64,000 nt of DNA from an uncultured Roseburia sp. (GTDB taxonomy: Bacteria; Bacillota; Clostridia; Lachnospirales; Lachnospiraceae), in NCBI GenBank assembly GCA_944380515.1, contig CALWHT010000036.1, forward strand, positions 61,846 through 125,845. Reading direction: 5' to 3'. The notes under the pieces were generated by a model that had not been told where the DNA came from, did not search any database, and saw nothing but the letters and a program-made list of their open reading frames with translations. Made by a program: the position numbers and the translations under genes. Positions 24,724 through 33,442 of this stretch are shown here, in pieces. Within the stretch, counting starts at the first letter, position 1, and each line of letters opens with the position of its first letter.

Positions 24724-26166
24724 ATGATTGAAATAATGATAAATTTACAGGGGGGAGCGAGGGCTCCCCTCTACGAAAAAATATATAATTATATTAAAAA
24801 AGAGATTACGGAGGGCAGGATTCCCCAGGGGGAGAAGCTGCCTTCGACGAGACTTCTGGCGAGGCATCTGTCTGTCAGCAGAAGTACCGTGGAAATGGCG
24901 TATGAACAGCTCCTGGCAGAGGGATATATCAAAGCGGAACCCTGCAGGGGTTTTTTTGTGTGTGACATTACCGAATTGTACCGGCTCGGCTGCGCCGGAA
25001 AAGAAAATGCGGCGGAAAAACCGGATGCGGAGCCTGACGTACCGAAAGAAGAAAATCACGCCCGGATTGATTTTTCGCCTTATACGGTTGATACGCGGCA
25101 TTTTCCATATAATATATGGAGGAAGGTCAGCAAAGCCGTTCTGCTGGACGACCGGGAGGAACTTTTGCTTTCGGGGGACGGCCAGGGAGATTATGGGCTT
25201 CGCCGGGCGATTGCCGGTTATCTTCATCAGGCGAGGGGGGTCAACTGCCGGCCGGAGCAGGTGATTATCGGAGCGGGAAATGAATATCTGGAAATTCTGC
25301 TGATGCAGATTTTAAAGCCGGGACAGCGGGTTTTGATGGAAAATCCGACTTACCTGCAGGCGTACCGCACCTTTGCCAATATGGGCTGTGAAATGCTGGC
25401 GCTCCCGGCGGGAGATTTCGGGATGGATGCCGGCCGTGTGCGCGCGTGCCGGCCGGATATCGTCTACGTGATGCCCTCCCATCAGTTTCCGCTTGGGGCG
25501 GTCATGCCCTTAGAGCAGCGTCTTGCGCTGCTGAAGTGGGCGTCGGAGGGAGAGGAGCGTTACTTGATCGAGGACGACCACGACAGCGAGTACCGCTACC
25601 GGGGAAAGCCGATTCCTTCCCTGCAAAGCGTGGATTCCCTCGGAAAGGTCATCTATATCGGGACCTTTTCCAAAAGCATCGCGCCGTCCCTGCGTGTCAG
25701 CTATATGGTGCTTCCGCCCAGATTGTTGGAGCGTTACCGCAAAAGCTGCGGCTTTTATTCCGCGACGGTGCCCAGGATTGAACAGGAAATCTTAAAAACG
25801 TTTATCGAGGAAGGGCATTTCGAGCGTCATCTGAATAAAATGCGCGGCATTTACCGGGCAAAGCATGATTTTCTGCTGGGAGAGCTGAAAAAAAGGCCAT
25901 GGGTGGAAAAGATTCAGGGAGACCACGCCGGGCTGCACGTGCTGGTGCGTGTGAAGACCGGGTATAACGAACAGGAGCTGTGCCGTCTTGCGGCGGAGCG
26001 CGGCGTGAGGCTTTCGGGACTTTCGGAACACCTTATTCCCGCACGTGAGGAAGAAAAACGGCGGCAGGAGGCGGTATTGCTGCTCGGCTACGGAAAACCG
26101 GACGAGGAGGAAATCCGGACGGGCCTTGGTGTGCTTGACGCCGTTCTGGCGGAGCATACAGTGTGA
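24724..26166 (+). CDS. MocR/PdxR-type regulator (GntR DNA-binding domain fused to class I aminotransferase)
   Basis: 480 residues. The N-terminal winged helix-turn-helix (about 10-80: APLYEKIYNYIKKEI, LPSTRLLARHLSVSRSTVEMAYEQLLAEGY) is of GntR type. From about 110 the fold-type I aminotransferase domain follows, with ENPTYLQAYRTF, IEDDHDSEYRY and the PLP-Lys motif YIGTFSKSIAPSLRVSYM. MocR regulators use PLP or a PLP adduct to sense vitamin B6, GABA or related amines. No pdxST or gab genes lie beside it; the peptide transporter downstream is a possible target by position only. The ATG has no clear Shine-Dalgarno; an in-frame ATG at 24736 is an alternative. Confidence 0.9.
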   Translation: MIEIMINLQGGARAPLYEKIYNYIKKEITEGRIPQGEKLPSTRLLARHLSVSRSTVEMAYEQLLAEGYIKAEPCRGFFVCDITELYRLGCAGKENAAEKPDAEPDVPKEENHARIDFSPYTVDTRHFPYNIWRKVSKAVLLDDREELLLSGDGQGDYGLRRAIAGYLHQARGVNCRPEQVIIGAGNEYLEILLMQILKPGQRVLMENPTYLQAYRTFANMGCEMLALPAGDFGMDAGRVRACRPDIVYVMPSHQFPLGAVMPLEQRLALLKWASEGEERYLIEDDHDSEYRYRGKPIPSLQSVDSLGKVIYIGTFSKSIAPSLRVSYMVLPPRLLERYRKSCGFYSATVPRIEQEILKTFIEEGHFERHLNKMRGIYRAKHDFLLGELKKRPWVEKIQGDHAGLHVLVRVKTGYNEQELCRLAAERGVRLSGLSEHLIPAREEEKRRQEAVLLLGYGKPDEEEIRTGLGVLDAVLAEHTV

Positions 26167-26191
26167 AGACCGGCCTTCGGTGAAAAACAGG

Positions 26192-26221
26192 TTGACATAT
26201 AAGGGGGTAAGAAAATATAAT
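26192..26221 (+). promoter_or_regulatory. SigmaA promoter of the peptide transporter operon
   Basis: Consensus TTGACA (26192-26197) and TATAAT (26216-26221), 18-base spacer; first gene starts at 26274. The strong consensus argues for control by repression or for constitutive use. Confidence 0.75.
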
Positions 26222-26273
26222 GATAGCTAATTCCCAGAGGATTAGTAGAGAAAGATTTCAGAATGGAGGAAAA

Positions 26274-27908
26274 ATGAAAAAAAGAAGAAGAGTGGCCGCA
26301 TTTTTGCTTGCGGCGGCAATCAGTGCGGCGGCAATCGGCTGCGGAAATACTTCCGGGCAAAATACCGTGGAAGGTGAAAGTACGCAGCAGGCTGCCGTCA
26401 GCGATGATATTGTAAACGTGGGGGTAACCAATACCCTGGGGACGCTCAATCCGCTTCTGATGGACGGCGGAGAGGTAAATAAATACGCCACGGCCCTGAT
26501 GTTTCTGCCCCTGGTGGAATTAAATTCCGATCTGGAATTTGAAGGACAGATTGCGGATTCCGTGACAACGGAGGATAACCGCAATTTCATCGTGCATATT
26601 GACGAGCGGGCAATGTGGTCCGACGGAGAGAAAATCACGGCGGAGGACGTTGTGTATACTGCCCTGCGCCTGACCTCACCGGTTATCGGCAACACGGCGA
26701 TGATGTATTATGTGTTTGAGGGCGTCGGCGACGACGGCTTTACCGAGGAGGGGGCCACGAGTATCGACGGCATCCGTGCGCTCGACGAGGCTACGGTTCA
26801 GTTTACGACCAAGGAGCCGATGTCGCTTACGACCTTTCAGAATTCCTATGCGCGTTATCTGATGACGCTTCCGAAGCATGTGATTGAGCAGTACAGCGAG
26901 GAGGAGTTAAAGACTGCGGAGTGGTTCAATCATCCCGATGTGGTGAGCGGACCTTATATGGTGACGGATTTTGACGTGGATCATTATATATCTTATGTAG
27001 CGAATGAAAACTACTGGAGGGGTGCACCCAAGATTCCAAAGCTGAATATTAAGATTGTGAGCGGAAGCCAGCTTTACGCGGGTCTTCAGTCCGGGGAAAT
27101 CGACATTACCCAGCCGACCATGAGCGTAATTCCGCAGGAGGATTATGAGAGCGTGGAGAGCCTCTCCAATGTCAATGTGTTTTACGGAGAGCCGGTGACA
27201 AACCAGTCGGTGTTTATCCGCACGCAGAATATTACGGACGCGCGGGTGCGCCAGGCGCTTTTGTACGCCATTGACCGTCCGATGATACTCGAGCAGCTTC
27301 TCAAGGGAAAAGGAGAGGTTGTCGATGGATTTTTATCGTCCGCAAGCCCGTTCTACGATGAGACAGTTGTTCCGGTTGAGCAGGATGCAGAGAAGGCGAA
27401 GGAGCTGCTTGCGGAGGCAGGCTGGGACGGTTCGCAGACGTTAAAGTTTTATGTCAATTCCGGGGACAGCGCTTTTGTCAATGCGGCGAATGTGTTTGTG
27501 GCCCAGTGGGCGGCGGTTGGCATTCAGGTTGAGATTCAGACGGTGGATTTTGCCACTTTAATGTCCGTGGCGGGAAGCGGAGATTATGATTTGCTGGCGG
27601 TACAGTATACCTACGCCCCCGTGGACCCCTATCCGGATGTGGCGTGGCTTTTGGGCGGCGAGGAAAGCTGGACAGGCTATGGGGACGCTTCGGTGACGGA
27701 AGCGTTAAGCAAGACGCAGAGTACCAGCGATATGGAGGAAATCAGGGAGCTGTATACGATCGTGGATAAAAAAATGCAGGAGGATGTCCCGATGTTTTCC
27801 GCTTATGTTGTCAGCGCGCAGGCGGCTGTAAACAAGCGTCTTTCCAATGCGACGCCCAGTGTATACGGATTTTTCAATAACGTGGAGCAGTGGGAGATTG
27901 CGGAATAG
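26274..27908 (+). CDS. Peptide ABC transporter substrate-binding lipoprotein (OppA/DppA type)
   Basis: About 544 residues. Very basic N-terminus (MKKRRRV), hydrophobic core and lipobox IGC. Family 5 binding domain: GTLNPLLMDGGEVNKYATALMFLPLVELN, MWSDGEKITAEDVVYT, SGPYMVTDFD and RVRQALLYAIDRPMILEQLL. Binds peptides (or possibly nickel or opines, which share this fold) for delivery to the permeases encoded downstream. GGAGG at 26264-26268 sets the ATG at 26274 rather than an upstream ATG at 26220. Confidence 0.93.
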   Translation: MKKRRRVAAFLLAAAISAAAIGCGNTSGQNTVEGESTQQAAVSDDIVNVGVTNTLGTLNPLLMDGGEVNKYATALMFLPLVELNSDLEFEGQIADSVTTEDNRNFIVHIDERAMWSDGEKITAEDVVYTALRLTSPVIGNTAMMYYVFEGVGDDGFTEEGATSIDGIRALDEATVQFTTKEPMSLTTFQNSYARYLMTLPKHVIEQYSEEELKTAEWFNHPDVVSGPYMVTDFDVDHYISYVANENYWRGAPKIPKLNIKIVSGSQLYAGLQSGEIDITQPTMSVIPQEDYESVESLSNVNVFYGEPVTNQSVFIRTQNITDARVRQALLYAIDRPMILEQLLKGKGEVVDGFLSSASPFYDETVVPVEQDAEKAKELLAEAGWDGSQTLKFYVNSGDSAFVNAANVFVAQWAAVGIQVEIQTVDFATLMSVAGSGDYDLLAVQYTYAPVDPYPDVAWLLGGEESWTGYGDASVTEALSKTQSTSDMEEIRELYTIVDKKMQEDVPMFSAYVVSAQAAVNKRLSNATPSVYGFFNNVEQWEIAE

Positions 27909-27923
27909 AGGAATGGTGGCGAT

Positions 27924-28889
27924 ATGTCGAAGCTATTGGAGGTAAACGGGCTTACCACCTCGTTTGCCGGGGATTTTGGAGATAAGGTCAGTGTGGATCA
28001 CGTGAGTTTTTCGGTGGAAGAAGGAGAAACCGTCTGCATCGTCGGTGAGTCGGGGTGCGGAAAGAGCGTGACCTCACTGTCAATCATGAGACTTTTGGGG
28101 AAGGGCGGGGCCGTTGTGGACGGTTCTGTCCTCTTTGACGGAAAAGACCTGCTTGGCATGGAGGAAAAGGAGCTGGACGAGCTGCGGGGAAATGAAATCA
28201 CCATGATATTTCAGGATCCGCTGACCTCGTTAAATCCGGTGTTTACGATCGGGAATCAGATGACGGAGAGTATACGCATCCATATGGGGCTCGGGAAAAA
28301 GGAGGCAAAAGAGCGGGCGGTTGCCCTGTTAAAGAAGGTCGGTCTGCCGGAGGCGGAGAGCATTATGAAAAAATATGCGCATATGCTTTCCGGCGGCATG
28401 CGCCAGCGTGTTATGATTGCGATGGCGCTTTCCTGCAATCCCAGGCTTTTGATTGCCGATGAGCCGACAACGGCCCTTGATGTGACGATTCAGGCACAGA
28501 TTATGCAGTTGATCCGGAATCTGCAGAAGGAAATCGGTATGGCGGTCATTTTGATTACGCACGATATCGGACTGGTGGCGCAGATGGCGGACCGGGTGCT
28601 GGTGATGTATGCGGGACAGATCATTGAGCAGGCCTCCGTTATGGAGCTGTTTGCACGGCCGGCGCATCCTTATACGAAGGCGCTGCTTGCGACGGTGCCG
28701 GGGATTTTGGATGAGGAGGGGAAAAAGCTTGCCTCCATCCCGGGACTTGTTCCTGAAAATTATGACCGGATGACCGGCTGCCGGTTTGCTGAGCGGTGCC
28801 CTTATGCCACGGAGGCATGCGGGAATGATCCGGCGGAGACCGAAATCGCGCCGGGGCACATGGTGAAATGCCATCACGCCCTTGCATGA
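27924..28889 (+). CDS. Peptide ABC transporter ATP-binding protein (DppD/OppD type)
   Basis: 321 residues. Walker A GESGCGKSVT, Q-loop IFQDPLTSLNP, signature LSGGMRQRVM, Walker B LLIADEPTTALD, switch His LITHDIG. The C-terminal oligopeptide-transporter extension has four Cys (CRFAERCPYATEAC, late CHH) like the iron-sulfur or metal-binding tail seen in this family. It starts 15 bases after the binding-protein gene. Confidence 0.95.
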   Translation: MSKLLEVNGLTTSFAGDFGDKVSVDHVSFSVEEGETVCIVGESGCGKSVTSLSIMRLLGKGGAVVDGSVLFDGKDLLGMEEKELDELRGNEITMIFQDPLTSLNPVFTIGNQMTESIRIHMGLGKKEAKERAVALLKKVGLPEAESIMKKYAHMLSGGMRQRVMIAMALSCNPRLLIADEPTTALDVTIQAQIMQLIRNLQKEIGMAVILITHDIGLVAQMADRVLVMYAGQIIEQASVMELFARPAHPYTKALLATVPGILDEEGKKLASIPGLVPENYDRMTGCRFAERCPYATEACGNDPAETEIAPGHMVKCHHALA

Positions 28890-28919
28890 TGCGGGAGCGC
28901 TTTTGAATGGAGAAAAATT

Positions 28920-29927
28920 ATGGAACTGATGCGAGTTGAAAATCTGAAAAAATATTACGATATCCGGGGAGGTATCGTTACGCACACCATCGGACAGGTG
29001 CGGGCGGTAGACGGTGTCGATTTTTCCATTCAGGAAGGAGAAATTTTAGGGCTTGTCGGTGAGTCCGGCTGCGGAAAATCCACGCTGGGCCAGCTTTTGG
29101 CAGGTCTGCTTGTACCGACGGAGGGGACTGTTTATTATCAGGGGAAGGAGCTTTCCCTGCACCCGAAAAAGAGGGCGGCAGACGGTAAGCTTGCATTAAA
29201 GGACGTCAGGACAGAGATTCAGATGGTGTTTCAGGACTCCTACTCCTCATTAAATCCCAGAAAGCATGTTTATGAGATATTGGCGCAGCCGATGCTTTAT
29301 CATAAGCTTGCAACAAAGGATACCATAGAAAAGGAGCTGAAGCGGCTTCTGGAGCTTGTAGGGCTTCCGTCCGCAGCGCTTTCCAAATATCCGCATGAAT
29401 TTTCGGGCGGGCAGCGCCAGCGCATCGGAATTGCAAAGGCTCTGTCCTTAAAGCCGAAGCTGATCGTATGCGACGAGCCCGTGAGTGCGCTGGACGTTTC
29501 CATCCAGGCGCAGATTCTGAATCTGATTTTGGAACTGCAAAAGGAGCTGGGGCTGACATGCCTGTTTATCGCGCACGGACTTGGAGCGGTGCGCTATGTC
29601 AGCGACAGGGTCGCGGTGATGTATCTCGGGAAGATTGTGGAGCTTGGAGCGGCGCGGGAGTTGTTTTTCCACCCGGCGCATCCCTATACGAAGGCACTGA
29701 CGCAGGCGGTTCCGATTCCGAACCCGACGAAGCGGCCGGCGGAGGAAATGATTTTGCAGGGAGAGGCGGCTTCGGCGGTACATCCTCCGAAGGGCTGCCG
29801 CTTCCACACGAGATGTCCCTATGCGCGTCCCTCCTGTGGTAAGGAGGAACCGGGGCTTTTGCCGCTGCCCCATAACAAGGATCATTTTGTGGCGTGTCCC
29901 TATGCAAAGCAGCTTTCGCAGGAATGA
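28920..29927 (+). CDS. Peptide ABC transporter ATP-binding protein (DppF/OppF type)
   Basis: 335 residues. Walker A GESGCGKSTLG, signature FSGGQRQRIGIAKAL, Walker B LIVCDEPVSALDVSIQAQ. Has the C-terminal extension with CRFHTRCPYARPSC. The His usual in the switch region is conserved (LFIAHGLGAVRYV). Forms the heterodimeric ATPase with the preceding protein. ATG at 28920 follows GGAGAAAAATT. Confidence 0.95.
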   Translation: MELMRVENLKKYYDIRGGIVTHTIGQVRAVDGVDFSIQEGEILGLVGESGCGKSTLGQLLAGLLVPTEGTVYYQGKELSLHPKKRAADGKLALKDVRTEIQMVFQDSYSSLNPRKHVYEILAQPMLYHKLATKDTIEKELKRLLELVGLPSAALSKYPHEFSGGQRQRIGIAKALSLKPKLIVCDEPVSALDVSIQAQILNLILELQKELGLTCLFIAHGLGAVRYVSDRVAVMYLGKIVELGAARELFFHPAHPYTKALTQAVPIPNPTKRPAEEMILQGEAASAVHPPKGCRFHTRCPYARPSCGKEEPGLLPLPHNKDHFVACPYAKQLSQE

Positions 29928-29936
29928 GGTAAACAG

Positions 29937-30884
29937 ATGACAAAGTATATTTTGAAACGTATTTTAATTGCGATTCCCGTATTGATTGGGATCACAGTCA
30001 TTGATTATGCGATTATGTGTCTGGCGGGCAGTCCGTTGGAGATGCTGCAGGGACCGCGGATTTCCGAGGCGGCGGTGGAGGCGAAGGCGATTGCGCTCGG
30101 ACTCGACCAGCCTTTTTATGTGCAGTATTTTGTCTGGCTCGGTCAGCTGTTGCAGGGAAATCTGGGGTATTCCATTAAAAATTACCAGCCGGTCGGCGAG
30201 ATGATCGCAAGTCATCTGGGACCGACGCTGCTTCTGATGGGAGTGTCCCTTGTTGTGAGTATTCTGCTCGCGGTTCCGGCGGGCATTTACAGTGCGATTC
30301 ATCAATACTCCAAAGGGGACTACACCGTGGTGACGCTTTCGTTTCTGGGCAGCAGTATACCCGGGTTTTTCCTTGCCATGCTTTTGATTTATCTGTTTAC
30401 GGTAAAGCTGGGCTGGCTTCCGTCCGGCGGAATGACGACGCTGGGGACCAATGGCGGTTTCCTTGACGTGGCGGTGCATATGGTAATGCCGGTCATTGTG
30501 CTTGCGGTTTCCATGGCGGGAACCAATATCCGGTATATCAGGAGCGCCGTACTTGAAATTTTGCAGCAGGATTATCTGCGCACGGCGCGCGCAAAGGGAA
30601 TCGGCCGGTTTCTTGTGATCAATAAACATGCCCTGCGCAACGCGTTAATCCCGATTGTCACGGTCATTGGCATGGAAATTCCGGTGCTTTTCGGCGGCTC
30701 GATTATTGTCGAGGAGGTATTTTCCTGGCCGGGGCTTGGGCTTATGACGATGACCGCGATCACAAACCGGGATTATCCGGTCATTATGGGAGTCTGCCTG
30801 CTCTCTGCGGTTGTGGTGCTTGTGGGCAATCTGATCACGGATATTTTATATGCGGTAGCGGACCCGACGATACAGCTTCAATAG
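29937..30884 (+). CDS. Peptide ABC transporter permease (DppB/OppB type)
   Basis: 315 residues. Typical N-terminus MTKYILKRILIAIPVLIGIT, six hydrophobic helices, and the coupling segment YLRTARAKGIGRFLVINKHALRNALIP followed by GGSIIVEEVFSWPGLG. Starts 9 bases after the ATPase gene. Part of the complete five-gene importer. Confidence 0.95.
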   Translation: MTKYILKRILIAIPVLIGITVIDYAIMCLAGSPLEMLQGPRISEAAVEAKAIALGLDQPFYVQYFVWLGQLLQGNLGYSIKNYQPVGEMIASHLGPTLLLMGVSLVVSILLAVPAGIYSAIHQYSKGDYTVVTLSFLGSSIPGFFLAMLLIYLFTVKLGWLPSGGMTTLGTNGGFLDVAVHMVMPVIVLAVSMAGTNIRYIRSAVLEILQQDYLRTARAKGIGRFLVINKHALRNALIPIVTVIGMEIPVLFGGSIIVEEVFSWPGLGLMTMTAITNRDYPVIMGVCLLSAVVVLVGNLITDILYAVADPTIQLQ

Positions 30885-30895
30885 CGAGGTTTAGT

Positions 30896-31765
30896 ATGAC
30901 AAAAAAGAAAGATATTACAAATGAAACCTATATGCAGACGGTTCTGCGGCGTTTTCGGGCCCACCGTCTGGCAAAAATCAGCCTGGTGGTTTTTGTTGTC
31001 CTCTGCGCCGCAGCCCTGCTTGCGCCCGTGATTGCCCCGTATGACCCGGATGAAATTGTGGGAGCCTTTTCCGCCCCGCCGAGCCGGGAATTTCTCCTGG
31101 GGACGGACCAGATTGGAAGAGATGTATTCAGCAGGCTTTTGTATGCGACCAGGGTATCGCTTTTGGTCGGGGTTCTTGCAACGCTCATTTCCACGGTTAT
31201 CGGCGTTGTGCTGGGACTGATTGCGGGCTATTTCGGCGGTGTCGCCGATATGATTTTGATGCGTTTCACCGATATGGTGATGTCGTTTCCCTATATCCTG
31301 CTGGTACTGGTGGCGGCGGCTATTTTTCGGCCGGGGCTCTGGAGTATCATACTGATTCTCGGCTTTGTGGACTGGCCGGGTGTCGCGCGGCTGGTGCGGG
31401 GAAATGTTTTAAGTCTCCGGGAGACCAATTTCGTGAAAGGAAATCTGGTGGCGGGTATGCCGCTTCGCCATATTCTTTTTTCGGAAATCCTCCCGAATAC
31501 CGTGGCCCCGATTCTCGTGTATGCAACCTCGGTCATGGCGCTTTCCATGCTGGATGAGGCAGCGTTGAGCTTTCTTGGAATGGGGGTGCAGCCGCCGACG
31601 GCGAGCCTTGGAAATATGTTAAACGGCGCGCAGTCGATTACGGTGCTCACAAAACAGCCCTGGCTGTGGCTGCCGCCCGGAATTTTAATTGTTGTGCTGG
31701 TCATTTCGATTAACTTCATCGGGGATGCGCTGCGCGACGCCTTAGACCCGTCAGGCGGGAAATAG
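30896..31765 (+). CDS. Peptide ABC transporter permease (DppC/OppC type)
   Basis: 289 residues. Cytoplasmic N-terminal tail, first helix VFVVLCAAALLAPVIAPYDP, conserved FLLGTDQIGRDVFSRLLYATRVSL, coupling region and ending NFIGDALRDALDPSG, which is diagnostic of DppC/OppC. It closes the importer operon. No terminator was found before the next lipoprotein gene, which may be read through. Confidence 0.95.
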   Translation: MTKKKDITNETYMQTVLRRFRAHRLAKISLVVFVVLCAAALLAPVIAPYDPDEIVGAFSAPPSREFLLGTDQIGRDVFSRLLYATRVSLLVGVLATLISTVIGVVLGLIAGYFGGVADMILMRFTDMVMSFPYILLVLVAAAIFRPGLWSIILILGFVDWPGVARLVRGNVLSLRETNFVKGNLVAGMPLRHILFSEILPNTVAPILVYATSVMALSMLDEAALSFLGMGVQPPTASLGNMLNGAQSITVLTKQPWLWLPPGILIVVLVISINFIGDALRDALDPSGGK

Positions 31766-31801
31766 GCGGAACTGCTCTGTCGTTATGGAAAAGAGGTTTA
31801 A

Positions 31802-32344
31802 GTGAAAAAGACAGTAATTATATTTTTGTGTGTAATATTGCTGGTGCTTTCCGGTTGCAGCCGGGAAGTAAGCAGTTCTGCAGATACGCAGATAGTGACA
31901 GAGAACAATCAATCATCAACGGAGGCTTCTTCAACGTCTGTACAGGCGGAAGGAGCAATGGAATGGCCTGAAATTACAGAAAATGGTGTTGATGAAGCAT
32001 TGCTTTTTCAAAATATTGATATAGTTAGCCTTGAGACAATTGCCACCGAGCTTCAGATGTTAGTAGACGAGACGGTAGAAGAAGAACGTCAGAATCCGGA
32101 GATTGTGCTGAAGGAAGGTTTCACGAGAGTGTTTGAAAGTGAACGGTACAAAAGGGTAGTCGATATGGGCGAAGTTGCGATGAAGCCTTTATATTTGATC
32201 ATTTATAAAAGTGAATCTGCCGGTATGTATGAGTATATATGTGCCATGGCTTTGTATGAGTTGTCGGGGTATGATTTTACATGGGCGAACTCAAAAGAGT
32301 TTTTAGAAATATTTAATAGCAAAATATTAGAAAGCAAAGGATAA
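31802..32344 (+). CDS. Small lipoprotein of unknown function
   Basis: 180 residues. GTG start 5 bases after AGAGG. Signal peptide KKTVIIFLCVILLVLSGC with lipobox LSGC, then a Ser/Thr/Gln-rich linker to about residue 55 and an acidic globular domain (LFQNIDIVSLETIATELQMLVDETVEEE) with a helical C-terminus. No family recognised. Lower GC than the peptide transporter genes. It lies 36 bases after that operon and is followed by a good terminator, so it may be its last gene or a separate unit. Confidence 0.6.
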   Translation: MKKTVIIFLCVILLVLSGCSREVSSSADTQIVTENNQSSTEASSTSVQAEGAMEWPEITENGVDEALLFQNIDIVSLETIATELQMLVDETVEEERQNPEIVLKEGFTRVFESERYKRVVDMGEVAMKPLYLIIYKSESAGMYEYICAMALYELSGYDFTWANSKEFLEIFNSKILESKG

Positions 32345-32407
32345 TGCGTATGGTATTGAGCGAGTCTTTGTCCGAATCAAGAAAAGGTTTTATTAATTAT
32401 TTTTAGG

Positions 32408-32439
32408 AGCATCTATCAGAAATGGTAGGTGCTTTTTTT
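32408..32439 (+). terminator. Intrinsic terminator after the small lipoprotein gene
   Basis: AGCATCTATC (32408-32417) pairs with GGTAGGTGCT (32424-32433) including two G-U pairs, followed by seven T (32433-32439). Confidence 0.8.
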
Positions 32440-32543
32440 GTTATAGATTTAGGGTATGAAGATGTATTGGTGGAAAATGCTCTATCTTCGTCAGAGAATA
32501 TTTATTCTATAATTTGTCGGGGGGGATTCAATATTTTCTCCGA

Positions 32544-32588
32544 TTGTTTTTCCTTAATATAAAAATATAATTGACATTAAGGAAAAAC
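32544..32588 (+). promoter_or_regulatory. Promoter of the xylan locus overlapped by a long palindrome (probable operator)
   Basis: TTGTTT (32544-32549), 16-base spacer, TATAAT (32566-32571). The arms GTTTTTCCTTAAT (32546-32558) and ATTAAGGAAAAAC (32576-32588) are perfect over 13 bases with 17 between them, and cover the -35 side and the predicted start region. That suggests a repressor site or a hairpin at the very 5' end of the mRNA. The remaining 32440-32620 interval shows nothing else. Confidence 0.55.
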
Positions 32589-32638
32589 ATGCGGAGGTTT
32601 CTCTTATTTAGAGGAAGATGAGGAGAGAGGAAGCGGTT

Positions 32639-33439
32639 ATGAAAATAATGCCAAATTTATTTCCAGGCGGGGTGAAACGGGCGCTTACAATGAGTTATGA
32701 TGACGGACAGGAATATGATGTACGTCTGACCAAAATTTTCGACCGTTACGGGATTAAGGGAACATTTTGTCTTAATAGCGCAACGGTAGGAAGAGAGGGA
32801 TTTGTAAGCGCGGAGAAAATTCCTGAAATCTATAAAAACCATGAGGTGGCAGCGCATGGGGTAAATCATTCTTATATGAACCTGATATCATCTATTGTTT
32901 TGGCGCAGGAGATTATGGAGGATAAGAGGAAGCTTGAAAGACTGTCCGGACAGTTGATACGGGGAATGTCATATCCTTATGGCAGATACACAAAAGAGGT
33001 ATGGCAGAATGCTAAAATGTGCGGTATGGAATATAGTCGTACTGTGAATAGTACACGGGATTTTTATGTGCCGGAAAATTTTATGGAATGGCATCCTACC
33101 TGCCACCATGATGATGACAATCTATGGAAGCTTTGGGAAAAGTTCCTAGAGCCGGACTTTGACAGACCTATGTTGTTTTACGTATGGGGACATAGCTTTG
33201 AATTTGAACGCAATCATAACTGGGACAGAATCGAAAAATTCTGCGGGTTGGCAGGAGGAAACACTCAAATCTGGTATGCTACCAATATTCAGATAAAGGA
33301 GTATATTTTGGCACAGCATAATCTGGTGTACTCCGCAGATATGAATTTGATATATAATCCATCGGCAGTTGATGTATGGGTGAGTAGAGGGGAAGAAGCG
33401 ATAGAAATACCGGCAGGAGGATATTGGGAGGAGAAATAG
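32639..33439 (+). CDS. Polysaccharide deacetylase family protein (NodB-type)
   Basis: About 266 residues, no signal peptide. Metal-binding and catalytic motifs of the NodB/CE4 fold are visible: MSYDDGQEYD (Asp-Asp), AAHGVNHSYMN (His-x3-His) and GMSYPYGRYTKEVWQ. The late HPTCHHDDDN and VWGHSFEFE follow. Hydrolyses acetyl groups on sugars. Standing upstream of xylanase genes, it may act on acetylated xylo-oligosaccharides inside the cell (inference). ATG at 32639 is 8 bases after AGAGAGG. AT-rich coding region, like the rest of this locus. Confidence 0.82.
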   Translation: MKIMPNLFPGGVKRALTMSYDDGQEYDVRLTKIFDRYGIKGTFCLNSATVGREGFVSAEKIPEIYKNHEVAAHGVNHSYMNLISSIVLAQEIMEDKRKLERLSGQLIRGMSYPYGRYTKEVWQNAKMCGMEYSRTVNSTRDFYVPENFMEWHPTCHHDDDNLWKLWEKFLEPDFDRPMLFYVWGHSFEFERNHNWDRIEKFCGLAGGNTQIWYATNIQIKEYILAQHNLVYSADMNLIYNPSAVDVWVSRGEEAIEIPAGGYWEEK

Positions 33440-33442
33440 AAA

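Noticed and set aside
28329-28985. 218-residue minus-strand frame in the peptide ATPase gene
   Set aside because: Antisense shadow, His/Arg/Asn-rich, no start signal, crosses two real genes.
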